Part shown: positions 1 to 11,862 of the stretch, piece by piece | Layout of the letters: each line of letters starts with the position of its first letter | How positions within the stretch are numbered: the stretch's first letter is position 1 | Assembly (NCBI GenBank): GCA_037576215.1 | Contig: JBANDB010000008.1 | Location: 806,001-870,000 of the forward strand | From: Armillaria gallica | Lineage: Eukaryota; Basidiomycota; Agaricomycetes; Agaricales; Physalacriaceae | DNA: 64,000 nucleotides | Reading direction: 5' to 3' | Made by a program: the position numbers and the translations under genes | Notes under the pieces: model-generated | What the model was told of the DNA's origin: nothing | What the model saw: only the letters and a program-made list of their open reading frames with translations | Database searches by the model: none

Positions 1-595
1 CTTCAAATATATGATGTCAGCCAATGACTCGAAGTGTATCAGAGATAGCCTTGCCTGCATTGGGATAAAAGATGGGAGTTGTAATGTAGAAAGGTTTAGC
101 AGTAGACACGTGGCGACATCCCAAAGCTCTCGGACTCAACAGGCGAAGAGGGTGTAAAGACAGTCGGCGAAACATGTAACGTTTTTATCATGTGGGTTGA
201 CAAAAACATTCACACGATAATGCCGGCCCTCAATGATATCCTGATTTGGGCATCACTGCTTCCCTGGGCTTGTCGGCAACGACGGCGGATATTCTTTGCT
301 AGGCGAGCTAGGTAGCTAGATATTAGAGTTCACCTTGGCTAATTATAGCCACAGAAGCGCAGTATGTGGTACCTCAAGAATTGCACACGCATCACAGAGC
401 CTGCGTTGGGCGCTTGATCACTGCCGGCGGGCACGGCAGAAACTCGCTCCCAGCACGAGCTCGGCACTGCGTTTGTTGGTAAACCATATGCTCAAAGCAT
501 AACTTTCCCAAGCTGACCTGGGCAGTTTCCTTGAACAACACTCTTCCTGCTCTCCGCGTGCCCTTTTACTATTTAGCCATTGAACGTGCTTATTT
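1..595. other. Intergenic, no gene seen
   Basis: No coding signal is recognised on either strand. The right end is the promoter side of the hydrolase starting at 596. Nothing repetitive stands out. Confidence 0.5.
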
Positions 596-2949
596 ATGCT
601 TAAATTCGAGGATGCACCAACATCAGCCGCCCGGCCGGTTCGGTGTCGGAACCAAATGAAGTACCTGCTTGCTGGCTTCGTTCTGGTTCTTTTTGGTGTC
701 TATCATCTCAGCGGACTCCTACGTGTTTCGCACCTATGCGTCTCTCAATCCTCCAAACAGGTTGCTAAGAATCCTGGAGAGATTATCTGGGAACCTTGTC
801 CAGGAGATGAATACGCTGGCCTTGACTGCGGTTCTGTCGTGTAAGTATCTTGTTCTTCTCTATAGAACCTTCTCGTGACGATGATGATAGTGTACCGAAG
901 GACTACTTCAACCCAAGCGCCGGTACATCTACAATAGCTTTCGCGCGCCACAACGCGACAAGGAACAGGAAAGGATCTGCTGGTTCGTTGTTTTCCGTGT
1001 CTGCTCTTGCGTTACTCAAGATATACGCCAAGGGGGCCCGAGTGGTTCGGGAATGTATTTTCTAATTCGAGCAAGAGAATATATCACCGAGTTGTTGGGT
1101 GATCATTGGGATTTGATTGGCTTTGATCCCCGTGGAATAGGACGATCAACGTTTGTTTCTTTTTACCTGTGACGAGCGTTGAGCCTGATTTCGTCGTGAA
1201 TAGACCTGCAACAAAATGCTTTTCATCAGCCCTTGAAGCCCAGCTTTTTGCGGCGAACACTGTCATCGAGCAAGGAATCACGGTTTCATCCATCTCAAAC
1301 CTCTCTTCTCCATTTTTGCGCGATCAGCTTGTTGAACAGCATAAGCAATTTTTGGCTCTGAAGAAGAGTCAGGCAGAATCCTGTGGCAAACATATGGGGG
1401 ATGAACTGCGATATATGGGCACAGCTACTGTTGTGAGAGACATGGACTTCATGAGTGAAGTATTTGACGGTGAGGGAGCAAAGATGTCAGTCGTCTCATT
1501 CTCTTGGCCCCATGATTTTTGGCTTATTCTCCCAGCAATTATTGGGGCGGCTCGTATGGCTCAATACTTGGCGCTTACCTTGTGAATATGTGCGTAATTT
1601 CATTGCGCATCGACATTTTTTGCTGAAACTATGATTAGGCTTCCTCATCGTATCGGCTATTCCGTGATTGATGGAATCGCAGACCCCATTAATTGGTCGA
1701 GTTAGCACTCCGTACTTACTCTCAAAATCCATGCCACTAATTCTCGAACTGACATCAGGTGAACCATCGCACAAGTGGCCATATAACTGGCTGTCGTCGA
1801 CTGAGAAGACCTATCGTATGTACCTAGAGGATTGTTCTCGGGTACGTGAGTTGTTTCGGGGAATATACCATCCTCATATCACTACCTAGGCCGGGCCAGC
1901 TTTATGCCCACTTGCGAAATATCAAGACGAGCCTTGGACAAACCTCGAACAGAGATTGGAGTAGTTCTTTGATCGTTTGGCTCTGGAACCGCTTGCTACG
2001 TCAAGCTCCTTGCGACCTGGTTATCTGACATCTGGTGCCGCACGAAGTACTTATACCTTGCCATGAAAATTCAAAATCATTGATTAGCTTCCTAGGTCTT
2101 CTTCTCATCCACCTTGAAAGGCCAGGAATGTGGCCAGCGAGTGCCAAAGCGTTCGCCGAAGCCATGTCAGGAAATGGCACCCAGCTGTATAACTGGATCA
2201 TCCCTCCGTCGGGCATATCCCACGAAAACGATGTGGCTCGCTTGGCAGTTACCTGCCTTGACTCGCCTCCGCCTATGTCGATCAAGGATTTTCCCTCTGC
2301 TGAGGATCTGGCCGAGGAAGGACTGAAGACTCTACGTGAAGTGTCGCCTCATTTTGGTATGAGTACAGGTATGTATGAACCTGATGGCGGTTGCCAGTAT
2401 TGGCCTGCCAAGGGACCAGAGCGGTTTACCGGGCCTTGGAATGCGACATTAGATATACCTATGCTTATTGTCAGTAATACGGTGAGTATCCTGCATTTCG
2501 CTGAGCGGCAGTCACTTATACCTTCCATCAGGCTGATCCGTAAGCATCCCTCAGTCATCGGGCGTTCCGTTCACCTATCTTTTCTCAGCGTGACGCCAAT
2601 TTCCAGCGGAGTATTGATCAATTCTCTGATGCCTGATTCGTCCGTTCTCATTATTCAAGAGAGTCCCGGGGTAATATATGTCCATCATTCCGTTTCTCTG
2701 TCTAACTATTCTTCATGCATCTAGCACACATCTTCGTCTATGGTCTCCCTTTGTACAATGGAGCTTCAACGTCAGTACATGTCTGAAGGCATTGTACCAG
2801 CCAATGGTACGAGGTGTGCTGTCGATAACCCAACCTTCCCCAAGCCAGAATTCTGGAGGCAGATGGATGCTTTAAGTGTGGAAGACGCCAAGTTGATGAA
2901 GGCAGCTATTGGGATTGAGGCAGCTCTGTTTGAAAGTAGGATTGCGTAA
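596..2949 (+). CDS. Alpha/beta hydrolase with TAP-like C-terminal domain (peptidase S33 family)
   Basis: A multi-exon gene for a serine hydrolase of the tripeptidyl-aminopeptidase type. The N-terminus has a hydrophobic segment (MKYLLAGFVLVLFGVYHL, residues 21-38), so it is probably secreted or a type II membrane protein. The next exon reads VPKDYFNP, the usual start of the catalytic domain. The oxyanion-hole loop GGPSGSG is at about 1030-1050, DPRGIGRS at about 1125-1145 and the nucleophile motif GGSYGS near 1545. The catalytic Asp sits in ADPVTP, encoded across an 8-nt exon (2532-2539). The catalytic His is in GHTSSS near 2730, followed by the TAP-like tail ending in ESRIA. All three triad residues are present. 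Peptide substrates are inferred from the family. The start at 596 keeps a basic N-terminus before the hydrophobic segment; 656 is an alternative. Confidence 0.85.
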
Positions 2950-3089
2950 CTGAGAATTTGGATGCTTGAAATGCATCCATGTAGATCATCGTAAATTTGT
3001 CCGTATCAAGATTGTAAGTGTATCCAAAAGAAGTGTGAATACTTAGGGTATTGGGGGTATTTGGGGTATGTTATAATACTAATTATAAT

Positions 3090-4974
3090 TCACTCGTCTT
3101 CATCTGGCTTGACTCCTGCCTTGCAATGATCAGGTATCTCAGCGTCCTTCGGTTCGTCTTTGTCTATAGCCAATCCGACGTATGTTGGGAATCTAAAAGT
3201 GGCATACGCGAGGGCTCCAATATGTGATGATAGGAATTACTAACCTTGGCACGTTATCTCTAGTAAGCTCTTGGAACCGATATGTTATGATAGAGCCAAT
3301 CTTAGGAGGTTTCTGCCGCAGCTGATCATTCAGTCCTGAACCCACACTAAATGTCTTTCCGGAAGCCATCTTGCATTTGAGGGCCCCAGTTACGCCCGCA
3401 TTCCGACCCTTGCCAGGAGCATAACCAGTGACAACGGCTTCGGCATCGTAGAAAGTCTGAAGCGTTACAAATTCAATGATAATGCACCTACCGTAGAATC
3501 GGGAAAGCCATACCTTGATCTTTAGAAGAGTAGAAGAGCGACGACCTTCATACTCCCTGAAAAAGACGTCAATGTACTATCAAATTAAAAAAAGATAGAC
3601 AACGCACGATCCAGGCTTGCGAAGCATGAGGCCCTCTCCCCCAAGGGATTCAATCTTCTTCAATTGATCCAGAACGTGCTGACGGTCCTTGACAACTTCG
3701 TGCTCAACAACATTGACTTTGTCAGACTGATGGGTTCCATTGGAGCCGAACAATTTATTCAAGAATTCAAGTCTGTCCTCAAACGGTTCCGTGCCACGGG
3801 AAGGTACGTCGAATACCTGAAAAAGGCGCATACCAATGAGTCCAGTTAAGTTTTCAGATACAAATTACTATGAATCGTTACCTGGAAAGTGATTCCCTTC
3901 CAATGAGGAGAGTTGATCGTCTTGACGATCGACACCGTAGACTGAAACTCGCCTCGTCCTCCAAACAGTTCTCCGTCTAGTGTGATGTCTTTAGGAAGCT
4001 CTAAATATGCGTGAGTAGAACTGCAAGGCAACATAGACTATAATAACACACTGTCAAGAAACCACTTAGGAGGCATGAAAGGATTCCCAAGACGGCTGTA
4101 CATGTGCTTTCCATCGAAGAAGGTTCTGAGGGCAACTAAGAGAGGTTTCAAGGATATGTTAGGGCATTCTACTAACCTGACACCATCCAACTTTTCAGAC
4201 ATCAACCATCCTGTTGGATCGGCACCCTTCTCAATATCCCATTTGTTGGCCAATAGAAGTTCAGGCACTTTCTTTCCAGCAGAGACAGTTTCGGCATCAT
4301 CTTCCTCTTCCTCCTCCTCCTCATCATCAATGCCGGTGTTGCCCTTCTTGCTTCCAGAGGACACGGGCTTACGTGGCCGCTTTACGGGTTTCGCATCCTC
4401 TTCTTCGTCTGCATCTTTCCGCTTGCGCTTGGCTGGACTTTTCGTCTTACTTTGTAGTTTCTTCTTGGGGGATCCTTGACTTCCGTGTGGATTCTTCAGC
4501 TTCATACGTGCGGCTTCGTACTTATCTCCCAGCAAACTCTTGAGATGCTTGCAACTACGGGCATTGACAGGCACGCCACCCTAATATTAATGTTAACTGT
4601 ATACAGCAGGATTTATGAGCAGATGATACCTGATTTCTCCATGCCTAATTGACCAGTATCAGCTGGGAATAAACTGTGGCTCTTATCGTGGTAGATTATA
4701 GCAACGTACGGGGCAGGTACTGTCATAGTAAAGTGGGGTGAGTAAAGCTATAAAGCGATGAAACGTTGAGAGAAAATCCCTAACCAATAGTAATGATCCC
4801 AAGTCCGCTTTACCTTATATACAGATGCGCTGCAGAGCAATGTTTAGCTTCCACCGCCAACTCGAGAAGAATGGAAACGTGCCTTGTCTGCGACTTCACC
4901 TCTTTCTCTTCACCGTCAGCCATAATGATGTTTGGCTTGATGCCGCTGATTTCAGCGAGTTCGTCATTGGGCAT
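3090..4974 (-). CDS. SWIM zinc-finger ATP-dependent DNA ligase (kinetoplast/chlorella-type)
   Basis: Encodes a nucleotidyltransferase that would join nicks through a covalent lysine-AMP. Exon 1 gives MADGEEKEVKSQT after a short leader. Spliced exons then give KVKRTWDHYYCTCPAWRNQ and CKHL, a SWIM zinc finger (CxC...CxH). A Lys/Glu/Asp-rich linker follows. The adenylation domain has KLDG (motif I, nucleophile Lys), DGELFGGRGEF (motif III region), EGLMLRKPGS (motif IV) and LLKIKVW (motif V). A C-terminal OB-fold-like part includes GYAPGKGRNAG and ends KPDEDE. Two very small exons (10 and 15 nt) encode part of the zinc finger, and intron 1 appears to be GC-AG. The cellular role is unknown to me; repair is likely. 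The start could be 4923 (MADGEE) instead of 4974. Confidence 0.8.
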
Positions 4975-5382
4975 GGTGGTCGTGGTGTAATGTCAAGTTC
5001 AGTGCGGATTCCGGGACCTGGTTCCGTTATCCCCAGTCACGGTGACTAGGGCCCCGGTAGGCACTAAGGGCGGTGTAGCACGTGATAGGGACATCATTTC
5101 GCGCATAGGGGCTAATTCGATTAATTGATTCCGACGCGTAAAAAAAATTAGATGACTCTTCTAGAATCAGATATATTTAAGTAATGACCAGCAAATATTA
5201 GAGGTATGCTAAAATTATGAAATAATGCGACGTTCTAATGATACATGATGATGATGGTGATGATACAATACAATGCGATGCCACCAGGGCGTATGGTGTC
5301 TAGGATGATGAAGAATACATTAGGCGAAAGGTGAACAACAGACCAATAGTCGAGGATTGGGGTAAGTAACCGGGATATAGGA
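4975..5382. other. Intergenic, no gene seen
   Basis: Spacer between the ligase start and the 3' end of the next minus-strand gene. It holds a GATGATGGTGATGAT-like simple tract near 5246-5265. No coding feature is supported. Confidence 0.5.
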
Positions 5383-6184
5383 CTAAGGATGAATGGCCAT
5401 TTCTGCCTGCCAATAGTTCTCGTGCGTGTTCCACAACGATAGTAGGACTATCTGTTCGAGACGGATGTTCTGCACGCCTACGTTCCATCGCGGATTGGAG
5501 CTGGCAGAGTACTTCGCTATCTGAGAGGTGAAATTTAGACAGAAGGACACGGTAACAATGCCTAAGAACATACTTGATAAAAATTTTGGATTTTATCCGC
5601 TACTATTTCACCGAGAACAGCGCGGGATACACCTCCAGGATTGATCATGATTTTGGAAATGAACTGGTTGTGCTGATATCCGGGCCACTATACCTACCAT
5701 CAGCCATGACTAGGATAGGGATGCTGAAGTGAATAGTATACCCGGATGCAAAGGAAGATCCCGCCCTGCCGTTGGAGGTACATATCATGCCCTCCAACAA
5801 GCATTCGTGGGGTTTCGGCGGGACCTCTTCTAATCAAGTCGGACACATCAACGCCCATAGTCTTAACGCCACACATTTGGAATGTGATCGGAGACTGGAG
5901 ATGATGACGTCCAACATTCCTGCCACTAGAGTCTTGTGGCACGCGTCGCCAGTTTGAAGGAAGGGAAGCGTCTGATATCCCAGTGAGTGCATACCCCAGA
6001 GCAGAGAATCCAGACTGGTAGTTGTCAGCGATGGGAGGGTGGAGGGGGTTGACGTTGGTGTAGGTGTTCATTGCGATGTGGGATACACGAGAGCTCCGGG
6101 GGTAGGTAGTGGGGAAAGCTTAGCAAACGTTGGTACAGAACCTCTAAGGGATGCCATAGCTGTCTTTATATTCAGTTGTGCCAT
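5383..6184 (-). pseudogene. Disrupted hypothetical gene (two in-frame TGA codons)
   Basis: From the ATG at 6184 one frame reads protein-like for about 190 codons but meets TGA at 6068-6070 and again at 5834-5836. Between and after the stops it still looks coding, for example KTLVAGMLDVIISSLRS and KCVALRLWALMC, like a helical-repeat protein. Downstream exons read INPGGVSRAVLGEIVADKI and NIRLEQIVLLSLWNTHENY and end at 5383. The exon junction near 5700 does not join in phase with a strong donor; a weak GTCATG donor would restore phase. I do not recognise the family. The simplest reading is a gene inactivated by two nonsense changes, each compatible with CGA to TGA. Errors in the sequence or unusual splicing remain possible. 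Confidence 0.5.
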
Positions 6185-6909
6185 ATCTTTGTTCGCATTG
6201 TTGGCTTTGTTAGTTATTCGAACAATGCCCCATGCCACAGGAGAGTCAAAAGTGGTAAATAAAAAAAAAGTCGCGTCTATCTTGAGTTTTCACAAGGTGT
6301 CAGCGTCCGTCCTTCGCGCTCTTTCAACACTCGGGACAATGGTCAAGGTTTGCATACTCTGCCACACATAGTCGAAAAAGGTGAGGTGACCATTCGACGG
6401 AGCACTCCCTTAATAGATAGTCACCACAAAGGCTCCTTCCACCACCCGTTTCGATTACGAACCAGAGTAACAGGCCACGAAACAAAGATATCGAATCTCA
6501 AATGGGGAGTTCAGAAAAGACCAGTTAGCTTGAGACTCTGAGGTTGGACAAGACAGTTAACAGCCGAGTAATACGCAACACAGAACTCGTAGGCTGTTGG
6601 CAATAACCCCGTAATTAGCAGTCCCGGTCACAGAAAACGACATGTTCTTCATCTAAAAATTTCGTCGAACAAAAAGCAGACTATTGGAAGACAATGCATA
6701 GTGAATGCTTGAATGTTTGTGATTTGAAGCGGAAGTGGCAGATTCAAATTGTGAATTGATGCGAACGCGCTTGCGGGATTTGCCGCTACTCACGTGGTCC
6801 GTGCGTCAAAACCGCTCCTACCACCACCACCACCATTCCATTGGTACGGCTTTTTCGAGCCTTACGGGCTAAAATCAATGTGTGGAACCTCCTACCACTC
6901 CATCCAAGA
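6185..6909. other. Divergent intergenic region
   Basis: Lies between the broken minus-strand gene and plus-strand DUS1, so it would hold both promoters. A CCACCACCACCACC tract lies just before DUS1 at about 6820-6834. No gene is recognised. Confidence 0.5.
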
Positions 6910-8525
6910 ATGAAGACGGAAAAATTAGGGGGATATGAATTTTATCGAAGCGTCTTGGGCAGTCCGAAATACATCGTGGCTCCGATGGTGGATCAAAGTG
7001 AGCTCGCGTGGAGAATATTTTCTCGACGGTATGGTGCTCAGGTACATCGTTTTACTCTTGTACTGTCAGTTCTACTAACGAGGGGCATCCTAGCTCGCAT
7101 ATACGCCAATGATTAACGCGAAGGTAGCAATCAGTCACCTGAATTGTTCATCCTCCTATATTTCTACAGATGTTTGCCGACGATACTCACAAGAACACTT
7201 GGAAAAAGAATTTCGATATGGAGTCTGGCGAAGAAGGCGATCCCACGACTGACCGGCCTCTCATCGTCCAATTCTGCGCAAACGATCCCGAGAAGTTACT
7301 GATATCAGCCAAAGCAGTGGAAGCTCATTGTGATGCCATTGATATCAACCTTGGATGTCCTCAAGATATTGCGAAGAAGGGGAAGTATGGTGCATTTTTA
7401 CAGGATGATTGGGATTTGATCTATAAACTGAGTTCGCCTTCATTAGCCAAGTTCCTATCATGAGATGATACTGATAACTCGGCGTTTAGTCAATATCTTG
7501 CACACGAACCTTTCTATTCCTGTGACGGCGAAGTTCAGGGTGTTCCCAACAGTGGAGAAAACTGTCGAGTATGCTAAAATGCTGGAGCGCGCCGGGGCTC
7601 AGATTTTGACATGCCATGGACGAATACGAGAGCAGCGCGGGCACCTATCCGTTTGTCAGCCTTTTACTCATTGCGTATACACTAACCGTTGCGCTAGGGT
7701 CTTGCGGACTGGGGCAAAATTCGCGCGGTTAAGGAAGCCATCTCGGTCCCCGTGTTTGCTAACGGGAACATACTGTATCCTTCCGACATTGCAAAGTGCT
7801 TAAAGGCGACAGGTGCCGATGGGGTTATGAGTGCCGAAGGACAACTCTACAATCCAGCCCTTTTTGCGAACGTTCCTACCGAAGTAGAGGAAGTCACGAA
7901 TCACAAACTACTCGAGCAACACATCCCTCATGTTGATTTAGCTCTGGAGTATCTGTCTATTGTGCAGTCACTGAAGACACACACTTCGATAAGTGCCATC
8001 AAAGGTCACCTGTTCAAAATTCTACGACCGGGTCTGTCGCACGACAAAGACCTTAGGGAGAAGTTAGGGAGAACACTCATAAAAAAGGACCAAGATTGGC
8101 GACACGGCGGGCTGCAACCCTACATCGACGTTTGCTTGGAGTTGAAGGAGCGAATGGAGGTGCAGTGCCTCGTGTTCTTCGTGGTCCTCATCTGACTTGT
8201 GTATACAGGTGAACGCGAAAGCAGCTGGAGGTCAAGACTCGGATGAGCTGGTTACGCTTGACATGTCTACTGGATTACATGTTCTTCCGCACTGGTTGGC
8301 CCAACCATATTTCCGACCATTGCGAGAAGGTACTTGGACCCTTTTCCTGTTGCATTTATGTTAACCTTCATCACAGTGGCTACCAAAGGCGCTGATAAAC
8401 CGGCAGAAGCTATTCCTGCGAAGAGGCAACGGCCGGAAACAGAACGAACTGCTGAGGACGAGAGTAAAAGGCTTAGATTGGACACAGAAGCGCAGCCAGT
8501 CGAGACGATCCATATCACAGTGTAG
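6910..8525 (+). CDS. DUS1: tRNA-dihydrouridine(16/17) synthase
   Basis: FMN-dependent enzyme that reduces uridines in the tRNA D-loop to dihydrouridine. The first exon gives [20 protein letters not shown], the start of the TIM barrel with the flavin-binding PMVDQSE motif. INLGCPQ carries the catalytic Cys. [15 protein letters not shown] and [12 protein letters not shown] follow in family order. The C-terminal extension is charged and Lys/Arg-rich (AKRQRPE, ESKRLRL), consistent with nuclear or RNA contact. At least four short introns are needed. The ATG at 6910 is the first in frame with the barrel. Motifs are complete and no break is seen. Confidence 0.93.
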
Positions 8526-8836
8526 ATCGCTCCGTGTAGCCTCTTCATAGGTCCTCTATTTACAGCTCCTCCTTACTCATTGTTGCAGAACTGTATGTTA
8601 GATTTATCATTTCCAGTACTGTAGACTGTTAAATTTAATCGTGACGTGACTGATACGTGACCCACTGGACCCACTTCGACCTACGACTTACCTCCAACCG
8701 TATTTCTCCAGATTCCTTTCTTCATTCCTACCACCACTATCTCTATTATCCTGCACTCTTTCTTTCCTAGCTATCGACTCTCTGGTTCCTCAGCTTTTCT
8801 ATCCAAAATACCCTTTGAACACCACTAATCCGTACA
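8526..8836. other. Promoter region of the auxilin-like gene
   Basis: A spacer of about 310 bp between two genes on the same strand. It is CT-rich close to the start codon at 8837, as is common for fungal promoters. No gene is seen. Confidence 0.4.
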
Positions 8837-11480
8837 ATGTCGGACTCCTTCGCAGATTTATGGAGTTCAACGGTACCCTCGACGAAGCCTGCACCTCAGA
8901 AGCTGGGATCATACTCCTCAATGTCCATCCAAGGCGTACGACGGCCGCAGAATGATGTTTTCTCCATGCTTTCGTCGGCAGGTTCCTCAGCACCTGGATC
9001 TCGCTCAATGACACCAGCATCGAGGACCATTCCGCCTCCAGGACCGCCTCCTACGAGCTCAGCTTCATCAGGAGATGCATTTAGCGGTCTTTTGTCGGGG
9101 ACGTTGGCTTCCAAGCCTGCCTCACAGATGACGATAGCAGAGCGGGCCGCCAAAGCGGAACGGGAGAGGATGGAAAAGTTGCAGCATTCGCAAAGGGCAG
9201 CGCCTGTCCAGACATCTTCCGCATGGGATGGATTGGATAGTTTGGGACAGAAATCTTTTCCAGCCGTGGTGTCGACGTCGCAGTCGTCGTTCAACGACGA
9301 TGACTGGGGATTTGGCACACCAGCTCGCGACACTTCACAACCTGCTGCGTCCGCTGCTGCTACTGTCGACGACGATGATTGGGGACTCGCTGATTTTGGA
9401 GCATCTACCAGGCAGTCTCAGCCAGCGACCCGTACCCAGAATATGTGGGACATGGATCAAACTTTAAACAAAGAACCGTTCAGACCAAGGACAGATTCTC
9501 CCAGTAACGATTTTGATTTTGGAGATCACGAGGATCAATTGTTGAGTGTTCATGCCCACGATGATGATATTTTGGGTGAACTTGGGAGACCCATTGACGC
9601 CGCACCACGACGGCCTTCACCACCGGTACGTCCTATATCATCGTTACCTTACAACTGCTAATGCCCTCTAAGAGTAACCAAAGCTCAGTACAAGCATCTC
9701 AACACTCTCGTGCACCGCCCTCGCGGACGGTCTCTCCTCCTCCCCATATTCTTGGGCAACTTGTTGAAATGGGGTTTTCAATACAACAGGCCAGGATCGC
9801 ACTTGCTTCGACAGACTCAGGTCTAGACGTCGAAGCTGCTCTAGAAACCCTTCTCAACAATGGCGCCGGTACCAGTTCAACGCCAACGCCTCCCCCGACA
9901 CTTCCTCGTCGCCCACCTCACTCGGGAAGAGACAGTAGCAACCATTCAAGTCAGTCCAACACGCGACATAGAGAGCATGACCGATCCACGTCATCCCCGC
10001 CGGCATCCCATGCAGATAGCAATATTCAAGAACAAGCAGACAAGCTTTTGGCTCAAGCCAGCGAGCTGGGTTTGAGCTTCTTCAATAAAGCAAATGCCGC
10101 TTGGAAAGAAGGGCGGGAACGAGTACAGAAAGCTTATGCTGAACGAATTGGGACGGATAACGCGGTTGACAGTCGATCAGGCAGTCGTACGAGCAATATT
10201 CATGGCCGGCCCAAATGGATGCAAACCGATGATGATAGACCGCATAATGGTAGTGCAGACCATATTCCGGATGTGAGGAAAACCAAGAGTCCATCGCCGG
10301 CATTAGGACAATCATCCAACCCCCAGCCTAGACCTCAATCAAAGGTCGTTGACCTCTTTTCGACGGTGGACGAAGCACCAGTGGCATATGTGTCTCCCTT
10401 CCGCCGGGGAAAACCTAAAGTTTCTCCCCCGGTTCAAAGCACCCAGCCTGTACGGGTTGCGACACCGTCTCCGCCTTTGAAACCCCTTATTTCCGCATCC
10501 TCTTCGTTGATATCCACTTCTCAGTCTCACAAGAACCTTGGAGCTGAGAAATTCAAGCTCGGGCAATATGGTGAAGCCGAGTCTGCTTATACGAAAGCTA
10601 TAGACTGTCTACCATCCGGTCATCTACTACTAGTGCCATTATACAATAACCGGGCGTTAGTGCGACTAAAAACAGGTGACTACAACGGTGCTGTTGGAGA
10701 TGCTGGGATCGTCATCGAGTTGGTTAGCGACAGCACCTGGCGGGACGAACAAGCACGAGTGAAGACCTCTGAAGAGGGCGCCGGCGTCGACCTTGGTGAT
10801 GGCCTAGTCAAAGCATGGAGACGACGAGCCGAGGCATTGGAAGGGAGAGAAAAATGGGACGATGCTCGCAAGGACTGGGAGAAGGTCGCAGGAGCCAACT
10901 GGGCTGCGTCTAATATGAGAGGAGAAGGTGTACGCGGTGCTGGACGGTGTCGGAAGATGGTCGTTGCACAGAAGCAAGAGACATCAGGAGCCCCCCCGCC
11001 GAGAGTTGTGAAACCCAGACCTGCCCCTACGCGACCTCCTCCCAGACGCGGGCCCACCCCGCCTTCGCAGGCGCTTTCGAATTTGAAGAAGGCCAATGAT
11101 GCAGCCGAGGCCGAGGACAATGAAAAGTACGAGCTGAAGGATGTAGTTGATGCGAAGCTCTTGGCATGGAAGGGGGGCAAGGAGACGAACATCCGGGCGC
11201 TGATTGCGAGTTTGGATACCGTGCTTTGGCCTGAACTCGGTCTGCAAAAGACCAGTATTGCAGAACTTGTGACGCCTGCGCAGGTAAAGATTAGGTATAC
11301 CAAGGCGATTGCGAAGCTGCATCCTGATAAGGTTTGAGCCGTGTTAGACGTATTGCCGGTCGATTATTGATATTGATTTTTCTGCAGCTTAATTCGAACA
11401 ACTCGACCTTGGAGCAGAGGATGATTGCCAATGGAGTGTTTGGCACCCTTAATGAGGCTTGGAATGCTTTCAAGCAGTAG
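8837..11480 (+). CDS. SWA2: Auxilin/SWA2-like protein (UBA, TPR, J domain)
   Basis: A predicted clathrin-uncoating co-chaperone of 846 residues. It recruits Hsp70 to clathrin coats on vesicles. Exons are 8837-9625, 9673-11331 and 11388-11480. The N-terminal third is disordered, Ser/Pro-rich and carries DDDW-type acidic repeats (DDDWGFG, DDDWGL) typical of clathrin or adaptor binding. A UBA domain (ILGQLVEMGFSIQQARIAL) starts near residue 288. A TPR block (NLGAEKFKLGQYGEAESAY) starts near 549. The C-terminal J domain contains KLHPDK near residue 812, with the HPD intact, and ends NEAWNAFKQ. The second intron falls just after the HPDK codons. Domain order matches yeast Swa2. Confidence 0.9.
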
Positions 11481-11862
11481 ACCTGCTCCGTTTAGATTTC
11501 TCTGGGCTAAATTTATTCTCCATCGCACATCTTTCAATCGGACGAATATTAGGAATATTAATACACACATTACACCCAAGGTTCGACGAATACGCTCATC
11601 CTCATCCTGATTCCTTATGAAAGACGGCAATGATGAACCATCACGAGTGGCACAGGTGATCTGTACTGTGGATGACAATTAGTTGACGTTGCCTTGTACT
11701 TTGGCCGTTACTCATTGACCATCGATCAATGCTCAATTGTTTTTCTTACCACAGCATCACACGTCTCATAAACTGTTCTTAAAATCTAGCTTCCCGTCAA
11801 ACCTGGTTTAGGTATGCTCGTGGTCTTCTCCATGAGTCTTATGCTAACACCTCCATCCTAGA
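11481..11862. other. Intergenic; probable 5' UTR intron
   Basis: A spacer of 382 bp. Sequence at about 11813-11861 begins GTATGC and ends TCCTAG directly before the ATG of the F-box gene, so it could be a 5' UTR intron. No other gene is seen. Confidence 0.35.

Noticed and set aside
4075..4543. Plus-strand ORFs of 134 and 109 codons rich in Ser or Pro
   Set aside because: They are the antisense of the Glu/Lys-rich linker of the DNA ligase.
10680..11303. Minus-strand ORF of 207 codons
   Set aside because: Antisense shadow of the auxilin-like TPR region, which has clear family motifs.
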